A stretch of 64,000 bases of DNA from Arcicella rigui (GTDB lineage: Bacteria; Bacteroidota; Bacteroidia; Cytophagales; Spirosomataceae), in NCBI RefSeq assembly GCF_034929435.1, contig NZ_JAYFUM010000022.1:1-64000 (forward strand). Reading direction: 5' to 3'. Position 1 is the stretch's first letter, and the number at the start of each line of letters is the position of its first letter. The notes under the pieces were generated by a model. That model was given only the letters and a program-made list of their open reading frames with translations, was not told the DNA's origin and searched no databases. This document shows positions 1 through 8,376 of this stretch, piece after piece. A program made the translations under genes and the position numbers.

Positions 1-46
1 ATGTGAATAAAATTGTATTTTTCAAATAAATCGCATCAAATGAAAT

Positions 47-80
47 GAAAAATCCACCCACAACATGAGTGGATTTTATT
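47..80 (-). terminator. Rho-independent terminator after ilvN
   Basis: A 9-bp perfect stem (AAAATCCAC at 49-57 with GTGGATTTT at 69-77) and an 11-nt loop lie 60 bp past the ilvN stop codon. T-runs on either side mean it could work on both strands. It probably ends the ilvD-B-N transcript. Confidence 0.7.
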
Positions 81-141
81 ATAAATGAATATTGAAAAAC
101 AATTTTCAAGGAAAGCCTATATGATTTAACTGCTTAAAACC

Positions 142-672
142 CTACACAATTTCCCAATCATGCTCAGGCAAGTATTCTACTAAACCTTTTTCGGTTTTTC
201 CTACGGCTACTCTTCCTGATTTTAGGTATTCCAAAATTTCCCAGTTTTTCATGTACTGATAAAATTCTGCGATTTCGGTTTCTGTACCGTTTTTTTCAAT
301 CACCACGTAGTCGAGTCCCCAGTGAACTACTTTCGCATTCCAGTCAAGGTTAATTTCTTTGATGTTCAAAGGCGAACCGCCCAATGGCGTTGCTAATTTG
401 AAAAGAGCGATTTCATTGAAAACAATTTCGTGGTCCAAGTAACCAAAAACTGCCAATACATCAACTACTTTACGAATTTGGCGAACTAACTTTTCAACTG
501 CCTCACGGCTTTCGTGACGAATTACAATCGTAAATCTTGAAACGCCTTTACGTTCGGTTTCGCAAACATTTAAGGATTCGATATTCAATCTTCTCCTTGT
601 AAAAATAATGGTAATTCGATTCAACAAACCAATAGTATTGGTTGTAAAAACGGATAATGTGTATGTTGTCAT
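142..672 (-). CDS. ilvN: Acetolactate synthase small (regulatory) subunit
   Basis: This is the 176-residue regulatory subunit of acetohydroxyacid synthase, which binds the catalytic subunit and gives valine feedback control. The N-terminal ACT domain (about residues 3-75) is plain, with the pattern TNTIGLLNRIT followed by LNIESLNV. The remainder matches the C-terminal domain of the family. The length is normal for the short IlvN type. It is the last gene of the operon ilvD - membrane protein - ilvB - ilvN, about 125 bp after ilvB, and is followed by a terminator. It starts with ATG. The identification is firm. Confidence 0.95.
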   Translation of the reverse strand: MTTYTLSVFTTNTIGLLNRITIIFTRRRLNIESLNVCETERKGVSRFTIVIRHESREAVEKLVRQIRKVVDVLAVFGYLDHEIVFNEIALFKLATPLGGSPLNIKEINLDWNAKVVHWGLDYVVIEKNGTETEIAEFYQYMKNWEILEYLKSGRVAVGKTEKGLVEYLPEHDWEIV

Positions 673-796
673 TTTTAATTTCTAAATTTAGATTTTAGCT
701 AACAGAAATAAATTGCAGAGCGAAGTAATTGTTGGAATAAAGATTTTTAAACTATATAAATCATTCAATCATCAAACACTCATTCACTCAATAAAT

Positions 797-2539
797 TTAC
801 TCTAATCTAATGGCTGAAACACTTGCTCCCGCTGGCACCATTGGGAAAACATTTTCTTCTTTTTCACAAATGATTTCTAACAAATAAGGTTTGTCGGAAG
901 CCAATAGGGTATCTAATGATTCAGATAAATTAGCTCTGTCGCTAACGGTATGCCCAGCAATACCAAAACCTTTGGCAATCGTGATAAAATCAGGATTTTG
1001 TAATTCTACGAATGAGTAGCGTTTATCAAAAAACAATTGTTGCCACTGACGAACCATTCCTAAGAAATTATTATTCAAGATAATAATTTTCACAGGTAAT
1101 CCACTTTGTGCAATTGTTCCTAATTCTTGAAGTGTCATTTGGAAACCACCATCACCAATAATAGCAATTACTTCACGTTCTGGAGCACCCGCTTTTGCAC
1201 CGAAGGCAGCAGGCAAAGCAAAGCCCATTGTACCTGCACCACCAGAAGTAACCAGAGAATTCCAAGTATTATATTGATAATAACGGTTGGTTACCATTTG
1301 GTGCTGTCCAACGTCAGTTACAGTTACGGCCTCGCCATTGGTTTTGTTTGAAAGCATCGTAATAGCCTCGCCCATTCTGATTTTATCGCCATCATGGAAA
1401 ACATCACGTTTAGTGATTTTTTCAAATTCAGCTTCATCATACTTCTTGAACTCAGCTTTCCAAGCATCGTGTTTGCGTTCTTTTACTAATGGCAAAAGAG
1501 CTTTTAATGCTTCTTTGGCATCGCCCACAACTGGAGCGTTCGCAAATACGTTTTTGTTGATTTCGGCAGGGTCGATGTCGATATGAACTACTTTTGCTTG
1601 TTTGATGAATTTTGATAAATCACCCGTAACACGGTCATCAAAACGCATACCGATAGCAATTACTAAATCTGTTTCGTCTGTTAAAACATTTGCTCCATAA
1701 TTTCCGTGCATACCCAACCAACCGATATAATTTGGGTGATTTGTCGGTAATGCCGACATACCCAAAAGCGTAGTAGCTACTGGAATATCCGTTTTACGAA
1801 CAAAAGCATCGAATTCTTCTTGAGCATTTGCGATGATAATTCCGTGTCCTGCAAAAATATAGGGCTTCTGTGCTGCATTAATCAATTTAGCAGCGGCTTC
1901 TACTTGGTTTTGCTTTGGTACAAGTCTTGGGCGATAGCTCACCATTTCTGTACAAGGCTTGTACTCAAATGGAATCGTCATTAGGTCTGTCTGAGCAGTA
2001 CGAGTAATATCCAATAATACTGGTCCTGGACGACCCGACTCTGCAATATAGAAAGCCTTTGCCATGATAGCAGGAATTTCATTAGCATCTGTAATCTGAT
2101 AATTCCATTTAGTCACAGGCATCGACATACCAATAATATCACACTCTTGGAAAGCGTCTGTACCTAATAAATTTGCTTTTACTTGACCAACTAAACAAAC
2201 CATTGGAGTAGAGTCTAACAAAGCATCGGCAATTGGCGTCATTAGGTTGGTAGCACCTGGGCCAGATGTTACCATTGCTACACCAGCTCTGCCCGTCATA
2301 CGAGCGTAGCCTTGTGCTGCATGACCAGCCCCTTGTTCGTGGCGAACAAGGATATGTTTGATTTGGTCTTGATAATCGTAGAGAGCATCATAAGTAGGCA
2401 TGATTGCTCCGCCCGGATAACCAAAAATGGTTTTAACATTGTTTTCAACCAAGCATTGCATGATTGCCTGAGCCCCTGTCAAGAATTTTGCAGGTTCAGC
2501 TTTTTTTTCCTCTACGGTCATGGTTTGTAAGTTTTCCAT
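797..2539 (-). CDS. ilvB: Acetolactate synthase large (catalytic) subunit
   Basis: This thiamine-diphosphate enzyme condenses pyruvate with pyruvate or 2-oxobutyrate in the first common step of valine, leucine and isoleucine synthesis. The catalytic Glu sits near residue 68 in RHEQGAGHAAQGYAR. The ThDP/Mg motif GDGGF...NNNFLGM spans about residues 462-492. I chose the ATG at 2539 (580 residues, MENLQTM). The frame stays open to 2587, but that extension would start 2 bp after the preceding stop codon and adds 16 residues unlike the family. About 50 bp separate it from the membrane-protein gene upstream, so co-transcription with ilvD and ilvN is likely. Confidence 0.96.
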   Translation of the reverse strand: MENLQTMTVEEKKAEPAKFLTGAQAIMQCLVENNVKTIFGYPGGAIMPTYDALYDYQDQIKHILVRHEQGAGHAAQGYARMTGRAGVAMVTSGPGATNLMTPIADALLDSTPMVCLVGQVKANLLGTDAFQECDIIGMSMPVTKWNYQITDANEIPAIMAKAFYIAESGRPGPVLLDITRTAQTDLMTIPFEYKPCTEMVSYRPRLVPKQNQVEAAAKLINAAQKPYIFAGHGIIIANAQEEFDAFVRKTDIPVATTLLGMSALPTNHPNYIGWLGMHGNYGANVLTDETDLVIAIGMRFDDRVTGDLSKFIKQAKVVHIDIDPAEINKNVFANAPVVGDAKEALKALLPLVKERKHDAWKAEFKKYDEAEFEKITKRDVFHDGDKIRMGEAITMLSNKTNGEAVTVTDVGQHQMVTNRYYQYNTWNSLVTSGGAGTMGFALPAAFGAKAGAPEREVIAIIGDGGFQMTLQELGTIAQSGLPVKIIILNNNFLGMVRQWQQLFFDKRYSFVELQNPDFITIAKGFGIAGHTVSDRANLSESLDTLLASDKPYLLEIICEKEENVFPMVPAGASVSAIRLE

Positions 2540-2589
2540 GTTTATGATTGATTTGTTGAATATGGTTTTGGCTGTTGCCCAAACCATTA

Positions 2590-3762
2590 CTACATAAATT
2601 GCCAGCCTCCTACTACTCTGAATTTATTGAGTGTAGGCGTTAAGACTGATACTATAAAACAAATAAGTAAAAGATACTTTAGCTCTTTCTCTGAAAGGTA
2701 TTTTTTACAAATCATCAACGAGAGCAGTATGGCTAAGTAACTGTACGACATCCCTCTGTTTACGTCATAAGCAATGAAGGCGAAAGCAATAGTGCCAATC
2801 AAACTCCCTGCTAATGCTGTTAATAAGAAGTAGTGCTTTTCTCGATATAAAATGACTAAACCCAGTAAGATAAGTAGCCACATACCATCAAAGCCAAACC
2901 AAACTCTCAATGAAAGCATTTTAATATTTTCGTAGAAAGTACTAATAAATTCACCGATATAAATGGTGTCGTATAGCTTGTAACTTGTAGTTAAATACCA
3001 TCTGACGCCCAAGTAAAAAATCCCAGAAATGGCTGTCGCTAATGCTTGTGTCGAAATTTTGAATTTCAAGTCTTTATCAGGTAAAATGCTAAAAGTCCAC
3101 CAGATAATTACAAAAATGGCATTCACTAAAGCTCGTTCATCTACCCAAAATGCTAATTGACAAAAGCCAAAAATCAAAAGGGGATTTTTGAAATAAACAC
3201 TCAGCAGTAAAAACAAGAACGCAAAAAAATCGCCATAAGGTGAAATATCTAAGATAAACGAACCTGCTCCAGCATATAAATTGGCGAATCCTGCGATAAA
3301 AAAGAAAATCAATAAGCGGTTTTCTTTTTCTCCGAGAATCTTAATAACCACTTTGGTAATCAAGTACAAGTACAAAAATCCTAAAGCTATTGCCAGTCCA
3401 TAAAGCCAAGCGGCGAAATGTTTTTGTCCGAATATTCGTACCAGTGTCGGCAGAAAAAGTCTAAACTTCAATTTTGCTTCATGCTTATAAGAAGGAATCG
3501 AAGCATCTTTTCCACTTCTAAAAAAGGCAAAATAGTCAATAGACTGTTCTCTGATAATGGCATGAGTACTGTCTAATTCTCCTTTTACAAATTCATTGTC
3601 GTAGAAATCTCGGTAATAAATAAGCTTACTGGGATTTCCTGAAAAATCTACCACTACGAAAAGAAACACGGATACAAAAATGATTTTCCATATCCAGAAT
3701 TTCCCACTGAGTAGAAATGATAGTTTTTTTTCTAAATCTGCAATGAGTGCTTCAATATACAT
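2590..3762 (-). CDS. Polytopic membrane protein of unknown function inside the ilv operon
   Basis: This 390-residue protein has roughly nine to ten hydrophobic helices and no recognised domain. It is a paralogue of the protein at 28731-29861. Shared landmarks are HEAKLKFRLFLPTLVRIFG versus HESNRTFRLTMPLISRILG, an acidic loop (PYGDF versus GHGDG), and FWVDERALV versus FWSDERSLI. Conserved charged residues in loops would suit a GT-C-like or transferase fold, but this is inference. It lies 36 bp after ilvD and 50 bp before ilvB on the same strand, so it should be expressed with branched-chain amino acid synthesis. The other paralogue heads the ilvA operon. Confidence 0.75.
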   Translation of the reverse strand: MYIEALIADLEKKLSFLLSGKFWIWKIIFVSVFLFVVVDFSGNPSKLIYYRDFYDNEFVKGELDSTHAIIREQSIDYFAFFRSGKDASIPSYKHEAKLKFRLFLPTLVRIFGQKHFAAWLYGLAIALGFLYLYLITKVVIKILGEKENRLLIFFFIAGFANLYAGAGSFILDISPYGDFFAFLFLLLSVYFKNPLLIFGFCQLAFWVDERALVNAIFVIIWWTFSILPDKDLKFKISTQALATAISGIFYLGVRWYLTTSYKLYDTIYIGEFISTFYENIKMLSLRVWFGFDGMWLLILLGLVILYREKHYFLLTALAGSLIGTIAFAFIAYDVNRGMSYSYLAILLSLMICKKYLSEKELKYLLLICFIVSVLTPTLNKFRVVGGWQFM

Positions 3763-3798
3763 TTGTTGATGGTTTAGGATGTTAGAAGTGTTGAGCTT

Positions 3799-5481
3799 CT
3801 ATAAATCTGTTACACAGCCTTCGCTTGCTGAGGATACGTTTTTCACATATTTACGTAAAACACCTTGTTTGAATGGTGAAGGTTTTGGTTTCCAGTCTTT
3901 GCGTCTTTCTGCCAATTCTTCGTCCGAAACGTGTACGTGAAGGATGTTATTTACGGCATCAATCGTAATCAAATCTCCATCTTTTACTAAAGCGATATTA
4001 CCACCAACTTGTGCTTCTGGCGTGACGTGACCTACTACGAAACCATGTGTTCCACCTGAGAAACGTCCGTCAGTAATCATCGCTACTTTATTTCCTAAAC
4101 CTGCACCCATTACTGCCGAAGTAGGTTTCAACATTTCTGGCATACCCGGACCACCTTTTGGTCCTTCGTTACGAATCACCACTACTTGTCCTTCTTTAAT
4201 TTCACCATTTTGTAAGCATTCGATAAGTTCTTCTTCGCACTCACATACTTTGGCAACACCTTCAAATTTCTCACCTTCTTTTCCAGTAATTTTAGCAACT
4301 GCTCCTTCTGTGGCTAAGTTTCCGTATAAAATTTGTAAGTGTCCAGTAGCTTTGATTGGCGATGATAAAGGCTTAATGATGCCCTGAGTTTCAAAATTAA
4401 GTTCAGGAACATCCGCCAAGTTTTCGGCAACAGTTTTTCCTGTAATCGTCAAACAATCACCGTGTAATAAACCTTCTTGTAATAAGTATTTCATTACTGC
4501 TGGTACGCCACCGATTGAAAGCATATCTTCCATATAATATTTTCCAGAAGGCTTCAAGTCGGCGATAAGTGGAGTACGGTCTGAAATTGCTTGAATGTCT
4601 TTCAAAGTAAAATCTACTTCAGCTGCACGAGCAATCGCTAAGTAGTGAAGTACTGCGTTGGTAGAACCTCCCAAAGCAATTACCAATGTCATGGCATTTT
4701 CAAATGCTTTACGAGTCATAATATCACGTGGGCAAATGTTTTTCTCCAACAAGTTTTTCATTGCCGCACCAATCGCCAAACACTCAGCTTTTTTGCCTTC
4801 GTGAGTAGCTGGATAAGATGAAGAGTTTGGCAAAGTCAAGCCCATTGCTTCCATCGACGACGCCATTGTATTAGCCGTGTACATACCGCCACAAGCACCA
4901 GCACCCGGAATTGCATTTTTAATTACGCCTTCATAGTCTTCATCAGAGATATTTCCTGCGAATTTTTTTCCTAAAGCTTCAAAAGCCGAAACGATGTCTA
5001 ATTTTTGTCCTTTGTACTCTCCAGAACGAATAGTACCACCATACACCAACATCGCTGGGCGGTTTAAACGTGCAATAGCCATCATTGCACCAGGCATATT
5101 TTTATCACAACCTACTACGGCAATTACGCCATCGTACCACTGAGCTCCCACTACGTTTTCAATAGAATCTGCAATCAAATCACGAGAAGGTAAAGAATAA
5201 GACATCCCGTTGTTTCCGTTGGTCATACCGTCTGAAACACCGATTGTATGAAATATCAAACCCACCATGCCATTTTCTTGAATACCTTTCTTTACATGAA
5301 CCGACAATCCGTTTAAGTGCATATTACAAGTATTGCCTTCATAACCAGTACTGGCAATACCAATTTGTGCTTTCTGCATATCCTCGGTACTTAGACCGAT
5401 TCCGTACAACATAGCTTTAGCGGCTGGATTGGTGACTTCTTGAGTAAGGGTTCTTGAGAATTTGTTTAGTTCTTGAGACAT
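3799..5481 (-). CDS. ilvD: Dihydroxy-acid dehydratase
   Basis: This Fe-S dehydratase makes 2-oxo acids from 2,3-dihydroxy acids, the third common step of valine and isoleucine synthesis. At 560 residues it has the usual length. Three cysteines expected to hold the cluster are present: Cys52 (GNTCNMH), Cys125 (GCDKNMPG) and Cys197 (GAGACGGMYTANTM). The C-terminal part contains MITDGRFSGGTHGFVVGH, typical of the IlvD/Edd family. It is the first structural gene of the ilv operon and is preceded by a promoter, a leader peptide and a terminator (5620-5831), which point to attenuation control. Confidence 0.97.
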   Translation of the reverse strand: MSQELNKFSRTLTQEVTNPAAKAMLYGIGLSTEDMQKAQIGIASTGYEGNTCNMHLNGLSVHVKKGIQENGMVGLIFHTIGVSDGMTNGNNGMSYSLPSRDLIADSIENVVGAQWYDGVIAVVGCDKNMPGAMMAIARLNRPAMLVYGGTIRSGEYKGQKLDIVSAFEALGKKFAGNISDEDYEGVIKNAIPGAGACGGMYTANTMASSMEAMGLTLPNSSSYPATHEGKKAECLAIGAAMKNLLEKNICPRDIMTRKAFENAMTLVIALGGSTNAVLHYLAIARAAEVDFTLKDIQAISDRTPLIADLKPSGKYYMEDMLSIGGVPAVMKYLLQEGLLHGDCLTITGKTVAENLADVPELNFETQGIIKPLSSPIKATGHLQILYGNLATEGAVAKITGKEGEKFEGVAKVCECEEELIECLQNGEIKEGQVVVIRNEGPKGGPGMPEMLKPTSAVMGAGLGNKVAMITDGRFSGGTHGFVVGHVTPEAQVGGNIALVKDGDLITIDAVNNILHVHVSDEELAERRKDWKPKPSPFKQGVLRKYVKNVSSASEGCVTDL

Positions 5482-5619
5482 TGTATTGAAATGTTTAATT
5501 CAAAATTTAGCCTTGACCAAATTTTATAAATGATTTACAATTGATTGACAGATTCGAATAAAAGTATTTGTACTTTATCTGCTTAAATTACATTTTTCTA
5601 AGAATCAAAAATGCTGTTA

Positions 5620-5655
5620 AACAAAAGACCTTTCTCCTGTGGTGAGAAAGGTCTT
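5620..5655 (-). terminator. Attenuator hairpin in the ilvD leader
   Basis: A perfect 12-bp stem (AAGACCTTTCTC at 5655-5644 on the minus strand, GAGAAAGGTCTT at 5636-5625) with a 7-nt loop is followed by TTGTTT. It lies 27 nt after the stop codon of the leader peptide and about 140 nt before the ilvD ATG, in the transcribed leader. An alternative pairing can use its 5' arm: GAGACGGGTT at 5683-5674 can pair with GACCTTTCTC at 5653-5644 (8 standard or G-U pairs around a single mismatch, plus a terminal U-G). That would act as an antiterminator. The mechanism is inferred. Confidence 0.82.
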
Positions 5656-5681
5656 GGTATATTTAGCAATATCAACCCGTC

Positions 5682-5741
5682 TCACGCCGATTGGCTGAGT
5701 AAAATAATCACAAGGACGATATTGACGATTTTTGAATACAT
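5682..5741 (-). CDS. Ile/Val/Leu-rich leader peptide of the ilv operon
   Basis: This 19-codon ORF reads MYSKIVNIVLVIILLSQSA and stops with TGA. Ten of the eleven residues 5-15 are Ile, Val or Leu (4 Ile, 3 Val, 3 Leu), the end products of the downstream pathway. It starts with ATG about 50 nt after the predicted transcription start and is followed by the terminator at 5620-5655. A ribosome stalled on these codons would leave the segment at and after the stop codon free to pair with the terminator 5' arm. A ribosome that reaches the stop would cover it and let the terminator form. This is the same logic as the enterobacterial ilv leaders. Confidence 0.82.
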   Translation of the reverse strand: MYSKIVNIVLVIILLSQSA

Positions 5742-5762
5742 GGAAAATTAGAATTTAATTTT

Positions 5763-5778
5763 TAGCGAATTTTCGCTA
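5763..5778. promoter_or_regulatory. Dyad operator-like site 1 (TAGCGAA-N2-TTCGCTA)
   Basis: A 16-bp perfect dyad with arms TAGCGAA and TTCGCTA lies just downstream of the predicted transcription start of the ilvD leader and upstream of the leader peptide. The same 7-2-7 motif recurs at 6004-6019, so it is probably a repressor site rather than chance. The regulator is unknown. Confidence 0.5.
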
Positions 5779-5798
5779 TTGTTTTATTCTTTACTTAA

Positions 5799-5831
5799 CA
5801 AATATACAGGAGTTAATTTCTTAATTCCAAA
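5799..5831 (-). promoter_or_regulatory. Promoter of the ilvD leader transcript
   Basis: On the minus strand TTTG (5831-5828) is followed after exactly 21 bp by TATATTTG (5806-5799). This fits the Bacteroidota primary-sigma consensus TTTG-N19..21-TAnnTTTG. Transcription would begin near 5792, about 50 nt before the leader peptide. Confidence 0.75.
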
Positions 5832-5984
5832 GAAATACCAAATAATATTTTAGTAATAAATACTTATGCCAATGATTATTTTCTGATACTTGGTTTTATT
5901 ACAAAAGATAATTCTTTGTAAAATGGAAATTATTAGGTTTTATTTTGCAAATCTTTTCAGATTCAAGAGAAAATATTTTTTTAG

Positions 5985-6038
5985 AATCGCCCATTTTTCA
6001 ATTTAGCGAAATTTCGCTAAATTGAAAAATGGGCGATT
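5985..6038. repeat. 54-bp perfect palindrome containing dyad site 2
   Basis: Bases 5985-6038 form a perfect inverted repeat of two 27-bp arms with no loop, centred between 6011 and 6012. The core, 6004-6019, is TAGCGAA-AT-TTCGCTA, the same motif as at 5763-5778. It lies in the gap between the divergent ilvD leader and the aldo/keto reductase gene at 6247. No T-run follows on either strand, so a terminator role is unlikely. A protein-binding site or cruciform is more plausible. Apart from this and the ilv leader elements I see nothing else in the 5742-6246 gap. Confidence 0.8.
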
Positions 6039-6246
6039 AGTACTATAAAATAAACGAATAGTAATAATCGCTTCAAAAATACTTTTAGTATAAAATGTAG
6101 AAACGAAGGATAAACCCTAACATAACACTCTTGTATTTTCTATTACATTTGTGTAGATAAGCCAAAATATTTGTCTTTAGAAAGATTGTTTAGGTTTATT
6201 GAGCAATTATTGACCTCGTTTATTACTCAATTTTAGTATAATCTAA

Positions 6247-7254
6247 ATGACTTATTTAGCAAATCCTGCTCGTTACGACCAAACGAGTACACGCCCGATG
6301 GAGTATCGCCGTTGTGGAAATAGCGGTTTACGTTTGCCAGCTATTTCTTTAGGGCTTTGGCATAATTTCGGGGGTGTTGATGTATTTGAAAATTATCGTG
6401 CAATTCTTCAAGCTGCTTTTGATAATGGCATTACACATTTTGATTTAGCTAATAATTATGGACCACCACCGGGGTCGGCAGAAGAAAATTTTGGTGTGAT
6501 TATGAAAAAAGATTTCACACCTTATCGTGACGAACTCGTGATTTCTACCAAAGCTGGATATTTGATGTGGCCCGGGCCTTATGGCGACTGGGGTTCAAAA
6601 AAATACTTGGTTGCCAGTCTCGACCAAAGTTTGAAACGCATGGGCTTAGACTATGTAGATATTTTTTATCATCATCGTCCAGACCCGAATACGCCTTTGG
6701 AGGAAACAATGGCAGCTTTAGATTTAATCGTCAGACAGGGCAAGGCTTTGTACGTCGGAATTTCAAATTATAAAGCCGAAGAAGCTGAAAAAGCAATCGC
6801 TATTTTGAAACAACTTGGAACGCCTTGTTTGATTCATCAGCCTAAATATTCCATGTTTGAACGTTGGGTAGAAGGTGGTTTGTTGGATGTATTGGGTCGT
6901 GAGGGCGTAGGCTGTATTCCTTTTTCGCCTTTGGCTCAGGGGCTTTTAACGGACAAGTATTTGAAAGGTATTCCGAACGATTCAAGGGCTTCAAAAGCAC
7001 ATGGTTTCTTGAAGAGTAGTCAAGTAACCCCCGAAGTAGTGGCTCGCTTAGAGCAACTCAATACAATTGCTCTCGACCGTGGACAATCTTTGGCACAAAT
7101 GGCACTGGCTTGGTTGCTGAAAGATGAGAGAGTAACCTCAGTATTGATTGGGGCAAGCAGAGTATCACAATTATTAGATTCTTTGGATTGCCTAAAGAAT
7201 AAAAATTTTACAGAAGAAGAATTAAATACAATTGAAAAAGTTTTGAGCAAATAG
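6247..7254 (+). CDS. Aldo/keto reductase, YghZ / Kv-beta-like
   Basis: This 335-residue NADPH-dependent oxidoreductase belongs to the family of E. coli YghZ (L-glyceraldehyde-3-phosphate reductase). The tetrad positions are visible: Asp and Tyr in HFDLANNYGPPPGSAEENFG, Lys in ISTKAGY, His in IFYHHRPDP. The N-terminus MTYLANPARYDQTSTRPMEYRRCGNSGLRLP is typical of YghZ proteins, split here only for reference by its ARY and RRCG blocks. It heads a run of three plus-strand genes (two reductases and a ThuA protein) that suggests sugar oxidoreduction. The true substrate cannot be read from the sequence. Confidence 0.88.
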   Translation: MTYLANPARYDQTSTRPMEYRRCGNSGLRLPAISLGLWHNFGGVDVFENYRAILQAAFDNGITHFDLANNYGPPPGSAEENFGVIMKKDFTPYRDELVISTKAGYLMWPGPYGDWGSKKYLVASLDQSLKRMGLDYVDIFYHHRPDPNTPLEETMAALDLIVRQGKALYVGISNYKAEEAEKAIAILKQLGTPCLIHQPKYSMFERWVEGGLLDVLGREGVGCIPFSPLAQGLLTDKYLKGIPNDSRASKAHGFLKSSQVTPEVVARLEQLNTIALDRGQSLAQMALAWLLKDERVTSVLIGASRVSQLLDSLDCLKNKNFTEEELNTIEKVLSK

Positions 7255-7330
7255 CTATGAGCTACAAGCTTTGAGCCATGAGCTTTGAGTTTTTAATAAG
7301 CTCATGGCTCAAAGCTTAAAGCTATTAGCT
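7255..7330. repeat. AGCTTTGAGC-type intergenic inverted repeat
   Basis: Words such as GAGCTACAAGCTTTGAGCC and ATGAGCTTTGAG on one side face CTCATGGCTCAAAGCTT on the other, so the segment can fold into a hairpin. It belongs to the same word family as the repeats at 34619-34757, 47644-47846, 62625-62682 and 63518-63568. It fills the gap between the two aldo/keto reductase genes. Confidence 0.65.
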
Positions 7331-7354
7331 TTTTTAAAAATAAATTTCAAACAA

Positions 7355-8341
7355 ATGCAATATAGAAAGTTAGGTAAAACTGGTTTTGAGATTTCAGAAA
7401 TCAGTTTGGGAACATGGCAAGTAGGAGGGAAGTGGGGCGATGATTTCAGTCATGAAACAGCCGAAAAAATCCTTCATACAGCTGTGGACTCAGGTATCAA
7501 TTTTATAGATACTGCCGATGTTTATGGTAATGGTGAAAGCGAAAAAGCCGTTGGAAAATTTGTGAAAAGTCGTTCTGAACGCCTTTTTGTAGCCACAAAA
7601 TGTGGACGACAATTGAATCCGCACGTCAATCAAGCCTATCAGCCAGCAGTACTTCGTAAGTTTGTGGAAGACAGTTTGACGAACATGGGTTTAGAAACCC
7701 TTGATTTGATTCAACTGCACTGTCCGCCAACAGAAGTATATTATCGCCCTGAGATATTTGAATTATTCGACCGATTGAAAGATGAAGGAAAAATTCTGAA
7801 TCTGGGAATCAGCGTCGAAAAAGTGGAGGAAGCTCTGAAAGGAATCGAGTACGACAATGTTACTTCTGTTCAAATCATTTTCAATGTTTTCCGTCAGCGA
7901 CCTGCTGAACTATTTTTTGAACAAGCCAAGAAAAAAGACATTGGCGTAATTGTAAGAGTACCCCTTGCCAGTGGATTGTTGACGGGAAAATTCTCGAAAA
8001 CTTCTACTTTTACCGCAGGCGACCACCGCAATTTCAACCGCAACGGCGAACATTTTGATAAAGGAGAAACTTTTTCAGGAATCGACTATGAAACAGGATT
8101 AGCTGCTGTGGACGAACTAAAAGCTTTATTTCCAGAAGAAACAAATTTAGCCACGATTGCTCTACGTTGGATTTTACAACACGATGTCGTAAGTACTGTT
8201 ATTCCGGGGGCATCTCGCCCAGAACAAGTATTGTCAAATTTGGAAGTTTTCAACATTCCAGATTTAAGCTCCGAGCAAGTTGCCAGCATCAATCAGGTAT
8301 ATCAAAAGAGTATTAAACCATTGGTTCATCACTTATGGTAA
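7355..8341 (+). CDS. Aldo/keto reductase
   Basis: This is a second NAD(P)H-dependent aldo/keto reductase, 328 residues from the ATG at 7355 (MQYRKLGKTGFEISEISLG). An upstream in-frame ATG at 7304 lies inside the intergenic repeat and would add 17 residues unlike the family. The tetrad is present: Asp and Tyr in FIDTADVYGNGESEKAVG, Lys in VATKCGRQ, His in LIQLHCPP. GASRPEQVLSN near the C-terminus is the usual cofactor-phosphate loop. The coding sequence ends 35 bp before the ThuA start codon, so the two are probably co-transcribed. Confidence 0.87.
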   Translation: MQYRKLGKTGFEISEISLGTWQVGGKWGDDFSHETAEKILHTAVDSGINFIDTADVYGNGESEKAVGKFVKSRSERLFVATKCGRQLNPHVNQAYQPAVLRKFVEDSLTNMGLETLDLIQLHCPPTEVYYRPEIFELFDRLKDEGKILNLGISVEKVEEALKGIEYDNVTSVQIIFNVFRQRPAELFFEQAKKKDIGVIVRVPLASGLLTGKFSKTSTFTAGDHRNFNRNGEHFDKGETFSGIDYETGLAAVDELKALFPEETNLATIALRWILQHDVVSTVIPGASRPEQVLSNLEVFNIPDLSSEQVASINQVYQKSIKPLVHHLW

Positions 8342-8376
8342 TAAGATTTTTAGTATTCAATTTAATCATTCAAAAC

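Noticed and set aside
2540..2587. Longer ilvB starting at 2587
   Set aside because: It would begin only 2 bp after the preceding stop codon and adds 16 residues not typical of the family. The ATG at 2539 fits better.
5985..6038. Bidirectional intrinsic terminator
   Set aside because: The palindrome has no loop and no T-run on either side, and it lies upstream of both divergent genes rather than downstream of any.
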